From: Dactylellina haptotyla
Lineage: Eukaryota > Ascomycota > Orbiliomycetes > Orbiliales > Orbiliaceae
DNA length: 64,000 nt
Direction: 5' to 3'
NCBI GenBank assembly: GCA_031310005.1
Contig: CM062379.1
Location: 186,001 to 250,000, forward strand
Made by a program: the position numbers and the translations under genes
Shown: positions 11,401-22,671 of the stretch, one piece after another
Layout of the letters: every line of letters starts with the position of its first letter
Numbering within the stretch: position 1 is the stretch's first letter
The notes under the pieces: generated by a model
Databases searched by the model: none
The model's input: the letters and a program-made list of their open reading frames with translations, nothing else
What the model was told of the DNA's origin: nothing

Positions 11401-12903
11401 AACGGTCTCCCTAGATTTAAATGTCCCAAAGTTCATTGTCCCTTTTTTAGTAAGGGGTTTTCAAGCGAAGAGGAAAGAGAGTGGCACGTGCAAAACCACG
11501 AACGACCATTTAAATGCCCAGTGGAAGGGTGTTACGCAAATTTCACTGGTTATAGCAATGAGAGTAACCTGAAGGTGCACATCAAGCGATTCCACGAAAG
11601 CGACAGAGACACGGGCTCTCTTTTTCCGAGAGACAGAAAACAACGAGACGCGGCGACAATTCATAGTGCAGCATCCTCCGGAAATTTAGAAAAGCTGATT
11701 TATTTCCACCATCTTGGCGTAAACTTGAACATTGCTACAAAAGTCAATGGTGGCATAACACCATTAACATTGGCAGTTAGGAAGGGTCATGTTCACGTCG
11801 CTGAATATCTCGTTAAGCACGGGGCGGATCCCCGCCAGGCGACTAGGGGGACTGGAATCCCCATTCTCTCCCCAATTCAGCAAGCAATTATAAACCGCGA
11901 TTACGAACTATATCGGGTTTTGAAAAATACCTACCAAGCGAGAAACCCCGAATATAATCAAGAAACTGAAGTGGCATACGCCATATCCGATATAATTGCT
12001 GCACTGATGGAGATGACAGAAGAAATATTAGAAGAAATTCTAAAAGACGCTAAGCCCAGCTTGTTGCGGCACATTTTCGCTCACATTATAACCAAATTTA
12101 AAGAATCCCGCCCCAATAGATTTTCTTACTGGGAGAATTCTGAAAAATGGGATGATTTGATCGATACACAGCAAAGGATGATACTCAAAATACTAGTGAA
12201 GGTGTTCCCGGGTTTGGACAGGTCAGAAGATTTTACTAAAGATCAGATGTTCGAGCCCAATTTAAATGAAAAAGAGCTACATGAACTCTATCAGATTATG
12301 TTTAGCACGGATTTGTATCGTGGCTTATACCCCGGTTTACACTGGGAAAAAAGTAGTTCCTCTATGTACTCAATAACAGGCTCTACCCTCGATTTCATGG
12401 TACCACTTGCTCAAGTTAGCAAGATTGCTGTCGGATTTCTGACCTCGATACTATCCGGTTTAGTATCAATACGCCCACTCCACATAACAAAAAAGCGGAA
12501 AAACTTAACAGAGGATTTTGCCCATAGAATTATAAGCGTTATTCTATCTACAAAACTTCCCGCCTCCTTAAATGCCCTCAAAAATGGCGAACTACTACGT
12601 CGCGCAGCGAGTGCGGATAGTCCTCTAACACCGCTAATAATTGAGCACACTGAGTGCCCAAACAACCGAAATGACAAGGAACAGACTGCTATCGAAATCG
12701 CGATATCTCAGGGAAATACGAGAGCTGTATCACTTATCTTATCCCACCCAAATTTCGAGTTCAACGAGAAAACTAGTCAGGGGGAAACGATTTTAGAATT
12801 TGCAAGTCAGAGTGCGAATTTGACAGATCCCTTCTTACGAAATAAATCCCAAGAAACGTTAGATTTAATTAGAAAGTTTAGCATGGAGTATTCGGGGGAG
12901 TAG
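8485..12903 (+). CDS. NLR1: helical N-domain, NACHT, C2H2 fingers, ankyrin-like repeats
   Basis: Eight exons: 8485-8745, 8824-8847, 8911-9103, 9177-9617, 9680-10303, 10365-10476, 10566-10862 and 10929-12903; 1308 aa. The N-terminus (1-160) is a helical domain ending in W-GPIK and resembles the DUF7708-type domains found before fungal NACHT modules. The NACHT P-loop GIPGSGKTT (about 301-309) is split by an intron; Walker B is LILDGLDECDE (about 403-413). GMFLYAK and a winged-helix-like segment follow. Two C2H2-type fingers lie at about 813-868 (CPKVHC and CPVEGC with His pairs). Then come ankyrin-like repeats: GITPLTLAVRKGH with EYLVKHGADP near 930, and a weaker one near 1250. This is the layout of a STAND/NLR signal-transducing NTPase that oligomerises on ligand sensing. 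What the N-domain does (cell death or other output) cannot be read here. It is divergent from helicase H1 and has the same intron plan as NLR2 and NLR3. Confidence 0.92.
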
Positions 12904-13882
12904 TTATCAATTTAGCGCTCATAATATATCCAAAGGTTCAACCTTGATGCTATCGAACACAGATAAAAAGAGCCAACTGGCTTGATTTATGCCATACCCT
13001 CCAATAGAATCTTTAATGTTACAACCCTTAGTATAGATATTGGCAGAAACGATCTAACGAGCTCGTGATAAGTATTTTCAATCATTCAGCGATCCTTTTC
13101 TCCTCTATTTCCGCGGAAATCATAGTTCCAAATTCGAAAATTTGACGCTACAAACCCAAGAGTTGCATGACAACACACCAGATACCACACATTATTCTTC
13201 TGTAAGTTACGGCTAAATGTTGACACATCTGCGAACTAGACAGCAAACACACACAAAATAGACGTGATCCTGATGATGCAGCGGATGAGGATGGTAAGAG
13301 AAGTTCCCAGCTCTTCTCTCTGTGATTTTACTACCTACTATCTACCTGACTAATTTAATTGTAATTTACTTTGCGAGTCACGATCCTCGCGCAAAACGGG
13401 TGGGGAGTCTGCTGTTTAGTGATTTTCGCCCACAACATCCCCTACCAGGCCAATCCCGCTTGATTTCGACACCATCATTCAATCCTGTCAAATCTGGTAG
13501 AGGGTAGAAGCCGGTATAGCCACACAGACCACTGGATTTTGTGATCATCTCTTAAACGAGAAAATATGATCCAATCGGCCAGCATCCTGTCAACAAGCCC
13601 ACGTGTGACCTGATAGTATTATGCAAACGTCTGGCTCACGATCATCGGAAAACGCTAATTTCTGCGTCATAAATTTATAAAGCACATGGACCACCAAATA
13701 ACCCGTTTTCGTTCGATGTGAAGTCTTATAAAACCCCATCCTGCTGACAGAGAATATCGTGAATTCTAAATTTCAAGAGGGATTTAAAATTGAAAAATAT
13801 CGATAATACCAACCGATTACACAGCAAATAAAGCGTCGTACACAATAAATATACTTCAAATATACACCAACGAGTAACGAAA
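12904..13882. promoter_or_regulatory. Intergenic; promoter of the 81-aa gene with two TATA-like boxes
   Basis: No gene is seen. TATAAAG at 13676-13682 and TATAAAA at 13727-13733 lie about 200 and 150 bp upstream of the ATG at 13883, a plausible core promoter on the plus strand with an AT-rich leader. Confidence 0.5.
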
Positions 13883-14188
13883 ATGGCCAATCCCTCCAAT
13901 TCCACCAAAGCGACTTCAACCATCCGGGAACCCCTCGTCAGCGCGACCGGTCCCTCTCAGAATCAGGGGTCAAACACCGCGACCTTATCCACGGGAAGAA
14001 TCCTGGGGCAAGATCTGACCCGCCCGGAAGACATGCGCGATGGCGCACACACTCCACTGGCCTGGAAGGAAGCCAAGAGAGCAGCCGATAGCAAGATCAT
14101 AACCGAGATGTGAGGTTTGAGATCTAAATATTCCGAACGAAGATCCTCCCGACTGACGATGCTTCACAGGCCTGAGTTCAAGAAATAG
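13883..14188 (+). CDS. Small hydrophilic protein of unknown function, 81 aa
   Basis: Exons 13883-14109 and 14170-14188. Unspliced, the frame would stop right after TEM. A GTGAGG donor at 14110 and a CACAG acceptor at 14168-14169 instead give the ending TEMPEFKK-stop with the frame kept. The ATG context (gaaaATGG) is good. The protein has no signal peptide and no membrane segment. The first 40 residues are Ser/Thr/Asn-rich, and the second half is charged (RPEDMRDGAHTPLAWKEAKR). I do not recognise a family. Two TATA-like boxes and a roughly 150-bp leader suggest a well-transcribed gene, which is inference. Being spliced, with both exons in frame, argues that it is real rather than a chance frame. 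Confidence 0.6.
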
Positions 14189-14670
14189 ACTAGGCTGCCT
14201 CGCAGATCGCGGGTTATATCAAACGGCTTCAGCAAGGAGACCATACTAAAAGCTTTTTTTCTTTTCAACCAAAAGTTTTGATTTTATTTTTAATATCTTG
14301 TACCAAAAAGTGAAAGTTCCGATCAGTTGTCTCAGTTTGTAACGATAGGATGTTTGCGTTGGCGTTTTGGAGTTCGCGGGGGGATGTTTTCAGATCGATA
14401 TCCGATTACAGTTTCAAAAAAGTTCCGATAATTAAGATACGAGGTTCACGTTTTAAAAATTGGCGATCGGAGAGAACAAAAACCCACGTGAAAACACTAT
14501 CTATAGATGAAGAAGAGTTCGTGAAAAAATAGCCCGAAGGCAGAGTAGTAGGTATATCTATGGTGACACAAATGCATAACCAGACGCATCAGGATACAAA
14601 AAAAAAAAAACGCTATGCAGTAATTCATGAATAAGAAGAAACGTTGCAAGAAGGAAAAGATGAAAGATGC
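14189..14670. other. 3' intergenic between convergent genes
   Basis: AT-rich sequence between two convergent genes, with a run of 12 or more A near 14598-14610. It probably holds both 3' UTRs. No gene seen. Confidence 0.5.
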
Positions 14671-15431
14671 TCAAGCAAAGAAGAATCCAAGAGCACCAAT
14701 GATACCACCAACGACCGCCAAGGCACCGTCTCGTCGAACCGCGGCGTTTGGAATAATGTTACCACCGTTGATTCCTGTCTGGGATGGCCCCACTCCATTT
14801 AGCTGGGTGGTAGTTGCGTCCAGGATCAGGCTGTCGGAAACATATCCAGCCGTAACTTTAGTATCGTTTCTGCACGCCGATTCGTCGGAGGGGCTAATAG
14901 CATCTCCGCCAACAAACTTGACAGCAGCGCACTAGTGATTTTTAAAAAGAGATGTGCATTAGCATTGTGTTATAATCAAGGCTGCTTTGCTTAATGCATG
15001 TTATATCAATTCGTTTAAAATAAAAAAAAGGTTAATCTTACCTGGAACAGAAACCCATCGGGTGCGTTGGCTACAACTTGCAACACACCGTCTACGCCTT
15101 CCCAGCCGGCTGGACCTCGAATATTACCAGCACAGAATCTTCCGTTTCCAAGCTGGTCGATCGCTGGCGAGAGCGTGAACCAGTTTTCAGGGTCGTCCAG
15201 TCTCGCAGCTCGGAAGAACCAAGTGTTTTCCGGATGGGTGGAGGTGAGAGCGATGGGGGCGCCGTTGATAGGGAAGTCGGTCACTACTGCACGGTTTCTG
15301 AAATTGATACCGCCACAGGGATACTGGCCTTCTGTGTCGTCATCGAACCCGATGCTTGTAGGGAACTCGAGAGAGAAGTGGGCGTAGGCTGCCGGTAAGA
15401 GAGCGAGGAGGACAGAAGCTTTGAGCTGCAT
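14671..15431 (-). CDS. BIM1-like (X325/LPMO-like) copper-family protein, secreted, probably GPI-anchored
   Basis: Exons 15431-15042 and 14931-14671, 216 aa. A signal peptide (MQLKASVLLALLPAAYA) should be cut directly before His, leaving an N-terminal His in HFSLEFPTSIGFDDD followed by PCGG. This start is diagnostic of the LPMO-like X325/BIM1 family, in which the N-terminal His helps bind copper. CRNDTKV and other Cys residues should give disulfides. The C-terminus is Ser/Thr/Asn-rich and ends in a hydrophobic tail (ALAVVGGIIGALGFFFA), as expected for a GPI-anchor signal. Known members act in copper uptake or at the cell surface rather than cleaving polysaccharide. A TATA-like stretch lies about 30-40 bp upstream of the ATG. 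The next gene to the right is a metalloreductase (2.1 kb away), which suggests a metal-acquisition neighbourhood. Confidence 0.9.
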
Positions 15432-17555
15432 TTTTTTAAAATATTTCTCGTGAACTGTGGCTATATACTTATATGTGCCTGCGAGACGTCAAGTCAAGGT
15501 GCGACGGCCGTGTGTTGTGGGATGTGTTGATATCGCGACAGGGTTCTATGATCTTTTCAGCACCAGCGAAAAGACGGAATTGTGAATGACGAACGAAAGT
15601 GTTTTGGCTGTCGAACCACAAGGGAATGGATGGGAATGGGGAAGGGGAAAAAGAAGAGCTTCACGAAATCCAGACGAGGGGAAGGGGTGGCCAGTTTATA
15701 TGTGAAGGAGCGGCCTGGACACTATGAAAATGAGAGCACAAGCTCCATTGAGCATAAGTGAGTGGCCAGGGATGCACACTCATAAGAGACTTACATTTTA
15801 AGCAATCTTAGCGGATCATACATCGATGAGATTTTTTAGATATTTGTTTTTGGAATGTGCCGGCGAGAGAAGGAAACGATCCATCGGCCGATGACCACGG
15901 GCGGTCGCAGGGCACCAAGCACAGGCCACCAGGAGGAGGCACCGTTGGGCCATGACGAAAGCGATTAGGAAAAGAAGGGACCCGGCTGGAGCTGGCTGGA
16001 AAGGCCTAATGGTATATCTGCGTGTGACACCGGTATCACAAGAGGGAAAAGAAGAGTCGAAACAAACAGAATCGGTTGTTCTGACCCGAAACGAACTTCT
16101 GCGACAGTCATGGCTATGCTTCGTCAAGCGCGGATTCAAGGAGGGGACTCAGGTCGACTCTTGTGCCGCCTACCGGTACCTGGCTAGCTGGCATTCCCAA
16201 GTCATTCTCAAACCCGCTCACTGAGGTCGTATCTGCCGTCAGCAATTGGTGATTGATAATGATCAGGTCTGGTTCCTGGTGATTCCTATCAGAAAGTTTC
16301 AGGTCGTCCGAGACCGTTGGATCACGACAGCTTGGCTCGAACTTGGCTGGTTAGCGTAGGTGCGCGACAGAGAGGTCGGATGTGTTGCGCGTGTGTTGCG
16401 CGCCCCACCGACGGCGTGGGTTGGGTGCAGGAAGGTGGTGGCCAGCTGCAGCGTGGGTCCCACCCCGGCGAGCAGGACGCCCAGCCCACCGTCCGATTGG
16501 CCCAGCGGCCAAGACAGTTACCGTAACAGGGCAAGCGAGTTTACGCAAAGCTACAAAAAAGCTGCAGCGCTCTCTGCCTCGGTGCGCGGGGTTTTGAGCT
16601 GAATTTTCTTTTTCAGGGTCTGCTAGTTCGTGTCCTGTGCACTCGATTTCGAGCTTCAACTGAAAATTTCAAAGACTTGGTGCGCAAACGAGCGAATCGC
16701 CGCTGGTGCAACAGGTTTCGTCCGTTATTATCATCAGATCCACCTGATGGAACCCTGGGAACGCTGAGCTCTGGTATTACGGCCAAGATATCTTAAGGCT
16801 CTAAGCTGCTCTGCGGCATGTGCTGGTATTCAGGAGTTAAAAAGTGGCCACTTGAGTGTGCGCCGTGTGCAAGATGTTCTTCCATCCCACTCTATCGAGT
16901 TTAATAACGAATCGCCTCCCTCCCTCCTTCCTTCTTTCTCCTCTTCTTCCCCTCGAACGAACTGGAGGCCTTGAAGAAATCTACCAACCGATACCGCTGT
17001 AGGCTTCCCGCTTCAAATTCGTGTCCCATGTCGACTCCGATAGCAACAGTCCGGTGATACGTCCCACTTTGCTCCGCAGCTTCTCTATCGACTACTACCG
17101 CTACCTCCCGGCGTATCAATCGACCTATTTGTACGATACCCAACTTCTGAAAACCCTGCGAACAGCAAAAGATCAGACCATTGGTGTTGCCTTCTTCCGG
17201 ATTCTGCATACAAATATATATTACATAACCTTTTAATTTCGCATCCCGATCGAGTCGCACAGATAGCATTCCCTGCAATTGCATCGAATTACAACAATAC
17301 CAGCAAGGTGCGCGATACCGACTCGACTGTAATAATCAACACTGCGGCCTAATACATAATACCTTAAACAATAATAAGGATTACCCGCCTTCTCCGTTTT
17401 TTAGTTATTTTGCGGGCAAGGGACGTGTTATGAGAGACAACGATCATCTGAAACCTCAACCTCACCCACAACAACCCCAACACATCAACCACCGCTCTCC
17501 GATACGCTCAGAATAGCATATTGGCTGGCACTGACCGCCCCAAACCACCGCCAAA
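15432..17555. promoter_or_regulatory. Long shared upstream region of the BIM1-like and metalloreductase genes
   Basis: Both neighbours are transcribed away from this 2.1-kb region. It contains a GC-rich block (about 16330-16620), a pyrimidine-rich tract (16915-16957) of the type seen near fungal transcription starts, and three HGATAR motifs (TGATAA 16254-16259; minus-strand TGATAG 16286-16291; minus-strand TGATAA 16728-16733). Fungal iron regulators of the SreA/Sre1 GATA class bind such motifs, but they are common by chance. Open frames here show no domain. Confidence 0.4.
16915..16957 (+). promoter_or_regulatory. CT-rich tract upstream of the metalloreductase
   Basis: An almost pure pyrimidine run on the plus strand about 600 bp before the ATG at 17556. 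Such tracts often mark transcription starts in filamentous fungi. This would imply a long 5' leader or an unspliced leader intron. Confidence 0.4.
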
Positions 17556-19715
17556 ATGCCAAGTGATATGGGCGACAACCTGTTCAGCAGGACCAACCGT
17601 GATATCGCCCGAAAATACTGGGTCGTTGTTGGCGTTATTATCGGTGTCCTAACTGCAGTCAACATTATCGATCGAATCCTCGTTCGCATGAGACGCAAAG
17701 CTGCTGCGAACAATCATCCACATCCCACCGTAGTGAAGACTAGGATAGGGCAGTTATGGGCTACTTCGTCGGCCATCTTACGTGAGGCCGCTCTCCCTTC
17801 AGTCCGTTCCTTCACCAGCAAAAACTCCCTCCTCGCCATGTTCACGCCTCTCCCGCTCGGCCGCTCTCTCGTTGTTTTCCTTTACATGATTATGATTGCA
17901 ATCATGCTTTCATATAATGTCTACACCTCCGGCTACTGGTACTACGAAAAGATCGCATATCGTGCCGCCTGGGTCTCCGTCACTCAAATCCCTTTCGTTC
18001 TTCTGATCAGCGGCAGGATCTCCGTCTTCACCCTTCTCACAAGTATAGCTAGTGAGCGCATCAATTGGCTGCATCGTTGGGTTGGTCGAGTAATCTTGGT
18101 CTCTGTGTTGGTCCACATGTCGCTCTTCTGGCGCGAATGGGATCTGACAGACTTCCTGCAAACAGAATTGGAGATCATGCCCATGGTGCGGTATGGGTTC
18201 GGTGCCTTCGGTGTGCTGGCTTGGATCATAATATCTTCCGTGGCCCCCGTCAGATGGTTCGCCTACGAAATATTCTACTTCAATCATCTTGCCAGCGTCG
18301 GCGCGCTTCTATGGTGTTTATACATGCACGTCCCGGAATCAGCCATCTACAATGTCTACCTCGGAATCGCCTTCATCGCCTTCGACCGGCTCCTCCGCGC
18401 ACTTCTATTCGCATATAATAATATCCACCGCTCACAGATAATTTCCCCTACCACAAGCAAGTCCCAATACTCTCTCCATTTTGGCCACACCGCAGAAATC
18501 GATATCCTCGACCAAAAAGAACATCTCACCCGAGTGGTGATCAAAGACACAAAAATGAGATGGCGCGCTGGCCAGCACATCTACCTCTCAATCCCCTCTC
18601 TTCGACCCTTTGAGTCCCATCCGTTCTCTATATCCAATGCATACGAGGCCCCACCGGCACCGGGGAAGGAGTACAAGGAGCTTGGTGACATCACGGCACC
18701 GCATACCGGAAGTAGAGATCTGCACCTACTGATTAGCTCCCGTGCCGGGTTCTCCAAGCAACTCCATCGAAAATGTTCCCCGGCAGCAAATGCCCCAGTA
18801 GTACTAAAGGCATTTATCGATGGCCCTTACGGCTCGCCTCCTGCATGGAACACATTCGAGACTGTCGTATTGATTGCCACCTCTACGGGCATCACATTCA
18901 CCCTTCCGATCATCGAAGAAATCGCAGCAAACCCAGCATGCGTACGACGATTAAATTTCCACTGGACTGTCCGACATGTCAGCGACCTCAAGCTTCTGAC
19001 GAAAAGATTGGCGAGGTTGGCGAATAAAGCGCGGGGCAAGGGAGTCGACGTTCTCATCAATATCGCTGTCACCTGTGGAACCATGAAACGGACCAAGACC
19101 GCCAAGTTGTTAGCCCCCAGCGATGACGGTTCATCAGCTGGGCGAACGAGCTCCGAGATCAGCAAAAACAGCGGTGATAGACTTCTCAAGGAGAAAGAAG
19201 CATTGGCGGACGAGATCACCCCGGTCAATCCCTCGTCAACACCGTCTTGTTGCGCCGGTAAAGCTCTACCGGTTGAGACACAACCCCAGCCACCATCGTG
19301 CTGTTCTAATAAATCGGCACCACAAGAAGAATCGCAACAACCTCCCTCCTCGGAAGCACGACAAACCCACACCAGATCCTCCTCGACCTCGTCTAGTAAT
19401 AGCTCTGCATCTAGCGAAGAAGATGCACCCTGTTGCTGCGCTGCGGGAGATGGTAAAAATTCCTGCTGCGAGACCGTCTGCACGTGTGGTTTCTCGACCG
19501 AAGATATCGAGTTCACTTGCGGGCGCCCATCTATCGAGAATATGATTCTTCCGCCGATAGAAGCCGCGGAGGGCGAAACCGTTGTTGCATGCTGCAGCAA
19601 CCGGCGGCTCATGGATGACGTGCGGAACTATGTCGGAAAGGTCTGCGACGACAGGGCTGTCCACAAGGGCAGTGGGGCACAGGGTGTCCTGTGCTGGACG
19701 GAGGGTTTCTACTAA
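17556..19715 (+). CDS. Ferric-reductase-type (FRE/NOX family) transmembrane metalloreductase with a Cys-rich insert
   Basis: Single exon, 719 aa. A first membrane segment at about 22-40 is followed by the ferric reductase core. Paired heme histidines sit in LHRWVGRVILVSVLVH (about 171-186) and NHLASVGALLWCLYMH (about 242-257). The FAD site is SHPFSISN near 355 and the NADPH-binding region includes DGPYGSPP. The usual glycine motif is altered to IATSTGITFTLP. The protein should pass electrons from NADPH through FAD and two hemes to reduce extracellular Fe(III) or Cu(II). Odd feature: residues about 565-690 are a low-complexity insert with repeated Cys clusters (CCAGK, SCCSNK, PCCCAAG, SCCETVCTC) placed before the conserved last strand CSNRRLMDDVRNYV. 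These could bind metal. No intron; codon use looks ordinary. The neighbouring BIM1-like gene supports a metal-uptake role. Confidence 0.93.
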   Translation: MPSDMGDNLFSRTNRDIARKYWVVVGVIIGVLTAVNIIDRILVRMRRKAAANNHPHPTVVKTRIGQLWATSSAILREAALPSVRSFTSKNSLLAMFTPLPLGRSLVVFLYMIMIAIMLSYNVYTSGYWYYEKIAYRAAWVSVTQIPFVLLISGRISVFTLLTSIASERINWLHRWVGRVILVSVLVHMSLFWREWDLTDFLQTELEIMPMVRYGFGAFGVLAWIIISSVAPVRWFAYEIFYFNHLASVGALLWCLYMHVPESAIYNVYLGIAFIAFDRLLRALLFAYNNIHRSQIISPTTSKSQYSLHFGHTAEIDILDQKEHLTRVVIKDTKMRWRAGQHIYLSIPSLRPFESHPFSISNAYEAPPAPGKEYKELGDITAPHTGSRDLHLLISSRAGFSKQLHRKCSPAANAPVVLKAFIDGPYGSPPAWNTFETVVLIATSTGITFTLPIIEEIAANPACVRRLNFHWTVRHVSDLKLLTKRLARLANKARGKGVDVLINIAVTCGTMKRTKTAKLLAPSDDGSSAGRTSSEISKNSGDRLLKEKEALADEITPVNPSSTPSCCAGKALPVETQPQPPSCCSNKSAPQEESQQPPSSEARQTHTRSSSTSSSNSSASSEEDAPCCCAAGDGKNSCCETVCTCGFSTEDIEFTCGRPSIENMILPPIEAAEGETVVACCSNRRLMDDVRNYVGKVCDDRAVHKGSGAQGVLCWTEGFY

Positions 19716-20488
19716 GGTTTTTGACGCTTGGGTCAAATCTAGTCTCGCATTCTAAATATAATATTTACTCTCGTCGGTCGCAGCCGAAGCGAGCCCGTTT
19801 GGTTTATTCACGATATTATTGCTTGATCTATAGCTATATTTTTGTTTCTTATTATGAGCTTCCAACTCCGATACCCATGGCCTGTCGTTCAGATATTTCT
19901 TATTGACCAGCATTATTACCATACCGAGGTAGATGATAAAATTGTATTATATAATGTCTACAATATACTCATGAATTTCTCGTTACACTTGGAAGCCTCA
20001 ATGGTGAGAAGGCACAAAATATATATCGACGCTAACCCGTCTGAGACTTGACAAGTAGCCATCTATACCGCAAAAGATGCAACAAAATCAACACATACTA
20101 CACATGCGAGACACTGTGTTGTTGTCTGAATAGCTCCCTAGTTAGGAGGATTGTTTCAATACATTCCCACGGGTTTACGCAGAGGACGAAAGTAGCGGTT
20201 AGTTTGTAATACATATATCCTACTTAATCCCGTGCTGGGATATCAGAATATAGGAACATGAATAACAAGATACAGAGAATGTATTTCGGCAGCTTATAAT
20301 CCTGCTGCTGTGATATATGATCCAACCAGCCTAATGAATTGCAGACGGCTTTAAACATAAATTGATTCGGTCTAGGTCGATCCCTTCCCCGAATTTCATA
20401 TTTTATTTCAGATTGAGGAGCTAGTATATTCCGGAAAACGAGATCAAGAAATCCTTTTATCTTCTCCAGAATAGTTCTTAATCGTTTC
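19716..20488. other. Intergenic between convergent genes
   Basis: AT-rich 3' region of the metalloreductase and of the Thr-rich secreted protein. Open frames here are short and without features. Confidence 0.5.
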
Positions 20489-21223
20489 TTAACCACAAAT
20501 CGTCGGAGCCGGCGTAGCGTAAACCGTTTTCCAGCTCGTCGAAAACGTTATGGCAAGCTGCAACGAGGTCCAGGTCGACGTCGACGTGCTCAACGCGGTC
20601 GTTGGTCCCGGTGTGGTCACCAAGCGGGTGGTGGTCTTAAGAATAACCGTTGTGGTGGTTGTGACGTGCCCGACGGTGGTGAGCCATGTGGTATCGTACC
20701 AGAGCTCGTTGGTCCAGGTGTCTGTGTAGGTCTTCGGAATAGTGTTCGTGCAGGTTGTGGTCCAGCAGAGAGATGCCGGAGGGGTGCCGGAGAGCGTGGT
20801 GTAAGAAGTGTATACGGCCCAGACGATGGTTGTGGTTGGGCCGGGGACGGTGGCGGTCACGGTCGTGACTGTTGAATTTTGGTCATTTTGGTTAGTGATA
20901 ATTTCGGGCTTAGAGAGCGGGTTTTATTTTGGTATGAAGAGCATCTTACGTGGGATTGTGACCGAAGTCGGTGAGTAGATTGTAATCTGGGTGGTGATAC
21001 GGCGGATCTCGGTCAGATGCTTGGTGGAGGTGACCCGGCCCAAGTACGACACGCCGTTCGTGACTGTGGTGGTGGCAAGTGTTGTGGTGGTCGTTTCGGT
21101 GGCGAGGTAGGCGGATGTCGTTATCTGCGTTGGGCCGGGGCAGCTAACCTGCCGCTGCTGGAGGAGGGGGCTGGACAATGCCGTTGCCGCAAGCAGCAGC
21201 ACCGTTGAAAGCTTGAACAACAT
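20489..21223 (-). CDS. Secreted Thr/Ser-rich protein of unknown function
   Basis: Exons 21223-20950 and 20868-20489, 217 aa. A signal peptide (MLFKLSTVLLLAATALSSP) is followed by QQRQVSCPGP. The rest is dominated by Thr, Ser and Val, with short TTT runs and recurring PGPTT segments. Four Cys residues lie in the mature part (SCPGP, SLCWTTTC) and one near the end (TICG). There is no membrane segment or clear GPI signal. The Thr content suggests heavy O-mannosylation at the cell surface or in the wall. The intron has a CACTAAC branch site and a CAG acceptor. I do not recognise a named family. The protein could be a fragment-like relative of fungal adhesin stalk regions. Confidence 0.7.
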
Positions 21224-22671
21224 GATAAATTGAAGGCTCTTTTAAGCTACCGCTACAAATAGAGATGATTTGGCAGAAATAGATATAGCTGTTTTGAGCT
21301 ATTCGGTAAGCAAAGTCCCAGATTTACTAGCACAGACGAGAGAGCCCAGGTAGCTTTAGCCAGACACTTAAATGATGTCTTAAATACCTTATGCGACCGA
21401 GAAACCGGACCCAGCTTGAGCGCGGCCCTGGATGACCGTCCCGTGCTCCGGAGCGATACATGGTTATGACCTTGTTTGGCTACGTAGACACAAACATTGG
21501 TCAGCTATGACAAGAATGGTGAAATCGTGCCCCGGCATGAATACGGCGGCCGGTGCGTCAGACTACTCGAGCGACACCCCGGGCGTCGGCATATAAACGA
21601 ACCTTTAATCTTCTCAAGACAAGCTTGTTTTCGTTGTCACTCTTTCTCGCTTGTCTTTCGGCCGACTCGAACCATTATGACCACCTTAAACGTTTAAACC
21701 TCATGACGAATGTTACTAGTAGGGGTGAGGCAAGCGAGGTTGACCTTGGTAAAAACCGTTTCGGGAGGCTGAATGGGCTGGCTATTTAGCCATCCGAGTG
21801 GTGCCTGATTGTTGAAAACCCGATTCCATCCCGTCTCAAATCCATTCCTTCTGCTAACTCCGCATTGAAGCAAGAAAGAGCCGCTAGCCCGTTGGCGCGA
21901 GTAATGCAGGTGCATTAAGACAAGGGCTATGAAGTTAAGAAGTATCAATCAGATTCGCGAACCAGTGGTTTTTATATGTAGGGGTACTTCCACGTTTCTT
22001 TTCATAAAGATGTTAATGTTTCATTCGGAAATTGCCGTCCCATTGAGTGTTTCTTGGGAACGGTTACACCAGGCTTACACATCAGAGTGATGTCTTAGTA
22101 AACAGCAGCAGGGAACATGGGCATATAATATAACTATCGTATACATATTAGCCCTTCTAAACATCTTGGATTTCAGCTGCTTTCGAATTTGATATTAGAC
22201 GTCTAGACGCGAGTTTAGTAAGACCTAACCCACCCGATTACGCAATCAATGTCGATAATAACCGCTCGAATACAGTGCATGAGGGCGATTGATAATCCAA
22301 AATGAGTTGATAATCTTAAGAATCGGCATTAAGAAAGGACACGACTCAGGGCCATACATTGCGAACGGATATGCAGGAGTGATCAGGTGTATTGTGCCTG
22401 CCCTGTTCTACTATCGGAGATTCACTCAAAAGTCAGTAGGCTACGCAAGTTCTTTCTCAAGAGATATTGTCGCATGCAATTACCTTCGCTAGGCTGCTCA
22501 ATGTTTTATCCGAACTGCCTATAGTTTGCAAATCGCATTCAAGATCTAAATAGCTATCCTAGCTCCAACTTTCCAAATGGTCATGGAGCGAGAACACAAA
22601 ATATAATAGAATATTTCAATCAAGGTCAATTATAAGGACAATACTTTTTCTAAAAAATGGATTCGATGGCT
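21224..22671. other. Intergenic, no gene seen
   Basis: Promoter of the Thr-rich gene on the left; otherwise only short open frames without domain, splice or signal-peptide support. Confidence 0.5.

Noticed and set aside
16322-16659. Several overlapping GC-rich open frames on both strands
   Set aside because: The GC-rich block keeps many frames open at once; the translations are low-complexity, Arg/Pro/Cys-rich and lack domains.
18827-19612. 261-codon minus-strand frame
   Set aside because: Antisense shadow of the metalloreductase, including its Cys-rich insert; no domain of its own.
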